64,000 bases of DNA from Parabacteroides hominis (GTDB taxonomy: Bacteria > Bacteroidota > Bacteroidia > Bacteroidales > Tannerellaceae), in contig NZ_JACOOJ010000018.1 in the NCBI RefSeq assembly GCF_014287585.1, positions 34,895-98,894 on the forward strand, read 5' to 3'. This document shows, piece by piece, positions 63,737-64,000 of this stretch. Each line of letters starts with the position of its first letter. The first letter of the stretch is position 1. The notes beneath the pieces are model-generated. The model worked only from the letters and a program-made list of their open reading frames with translations, was not told where the DNA came from and searched no databases. Made by a program: the position numbers and the translations under genes.

Positions 63737-64000
63737 TTATTTTACAATTGCTTTGACAGCTTCTTCGCCTTCGACAGCTACTACGACTACACCCTGGGGA
63801 GCAGCGATTACAGCGTTGTCAGAAGCGATTACTGTGTTGGCTACTACCTGGCCTAAGATGTTGCTGATAACAACTTTCTTACCGGCAGCGTTAGCGATCG
63901 TTACCTGGCCTTCGCCTGCGATAACGGCTACTTCAGATGTTGCGATTGTTTCGTTGTCTGTTGCAATTACATCGTCTGCAGAAACTTCAAGAACGTTTAC
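63737..64000 (-). CDS. DUF6383-type C-terminal domain of a secreted protein (partial)
   Basis: The last 87 residues and stop. The sequence VTIANAAGKKVVISNILGQV then NAVIAAPQGVVVVAVEGEEA and KAIVK matches the C-terminal domain recalled as DUF6383, widespread in Parabacteroides and Bacteroides surface proteins and related in design to type IX sorting domains. The rest lies outside the window, so the function is open. Codon use is strongly biased, with few codons per amino acid, suggesting high expression. Confidence 0.75.
   Translation of the reverse strand, partial: VNVLEVSADDVIATDNETIATSEVAVIAGEGQVTIANAAGKKVVISNILGQVVANTVIASDNAVIAAPQGVVVVAVEGEEAVKAIVK

Noticed and set aside
1..64000. tRNA or rRNA genes
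   Set aside because: No cloverleaf-like segment or rRNA sequence was noticed on either strand; a tRNAscan run would settle it.

Overview
The window looks like a chromosomal segment from a gut Bacteroidales, most probably Parabacteroides. The reasons are: promoters with the Bacteroidota -7 element TAnnTTTG (often TATATTTG or TATCTTTG), a SusC/SusD pair under an ECF sigma/FecR anti-sigma pair, type III glutamine synthetase, GH97 enzymes, a GTPase-motif-variant EF-G paralog, a BT4734/VirE-type primase with an HU-like partner, and a DUF6383-type C-terminal domain at the right edge. The genus is an inference. No rRNA, tRNA, CRISPR array or intact insertion sequence was recognised.

Layout. 1-10.3 kb: alpha-2-macroglobulin (partial), thyA-folA, a lipoprotein aldose epimerase, a 6S-like structured RNA, a short UvrA paralog, a zeta-type kinase with a small partner, and hemW preceded by a wrecked toxin-antitoxin module. 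10.9-18 kb: EF-G2, an LpxH-like phosphoesterase coupled to a glycosyltransferase, metY and a MATE exporter. 18.2-22.2 kb: the most striking locus. Two perfect 38-bp inverted repeats carrying the palindrome AAACGTACGT (the type of site used by the Bacteroides Mpi invertase) enclose a complete promoter that at present points away from an HU-like/DUF4469 gene and a large repeat-rich secreted protein. This is an invertible ON/OFF switch read in the OFF position. 22.3-33.1 kb: an outer-membrane barrel with a 1000-residue TPR protein, Nudix, ROK kinase, VOC and MBL-fold enzymes, a decayed tandem duplication of an XRE regulator/orphan pair, and purT. 33.5-39.3 kb: a complete MacAB-TolC-like export operon with an operator-like dyad at its promoter.

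39.4-51.8 kb: a polysaccharide utilisation locus. It has a tandem GH97-GH97 protein split by a one-base slip in a run of seven G, an ECF sigma factor, a FecR anti-sigma, an STN-containing SusC, SusD and a serine-type sulfatase. The arrangement implies import of a sulfated, alpha-linked glycan with trans-envelope signalling. 51.8-55.9 kb: a gene graveyard and accessory island with AAA/DUF4143 ATPase remnants, 33-bp tandem repeats, three related palindromes, an HU-winged-helix protein and a VirE-type primase.

55.9-64 kb: a hybrid sensor kinase with two periplasmic ligand domains and a divergent separate HPt protein, a 6-bladed propeller lipoprotein, glnN, a 644-bp non-coding element bounded by perfect 44-bp inverted repeats, and the C-terminus of a DUF6383 surface protein.
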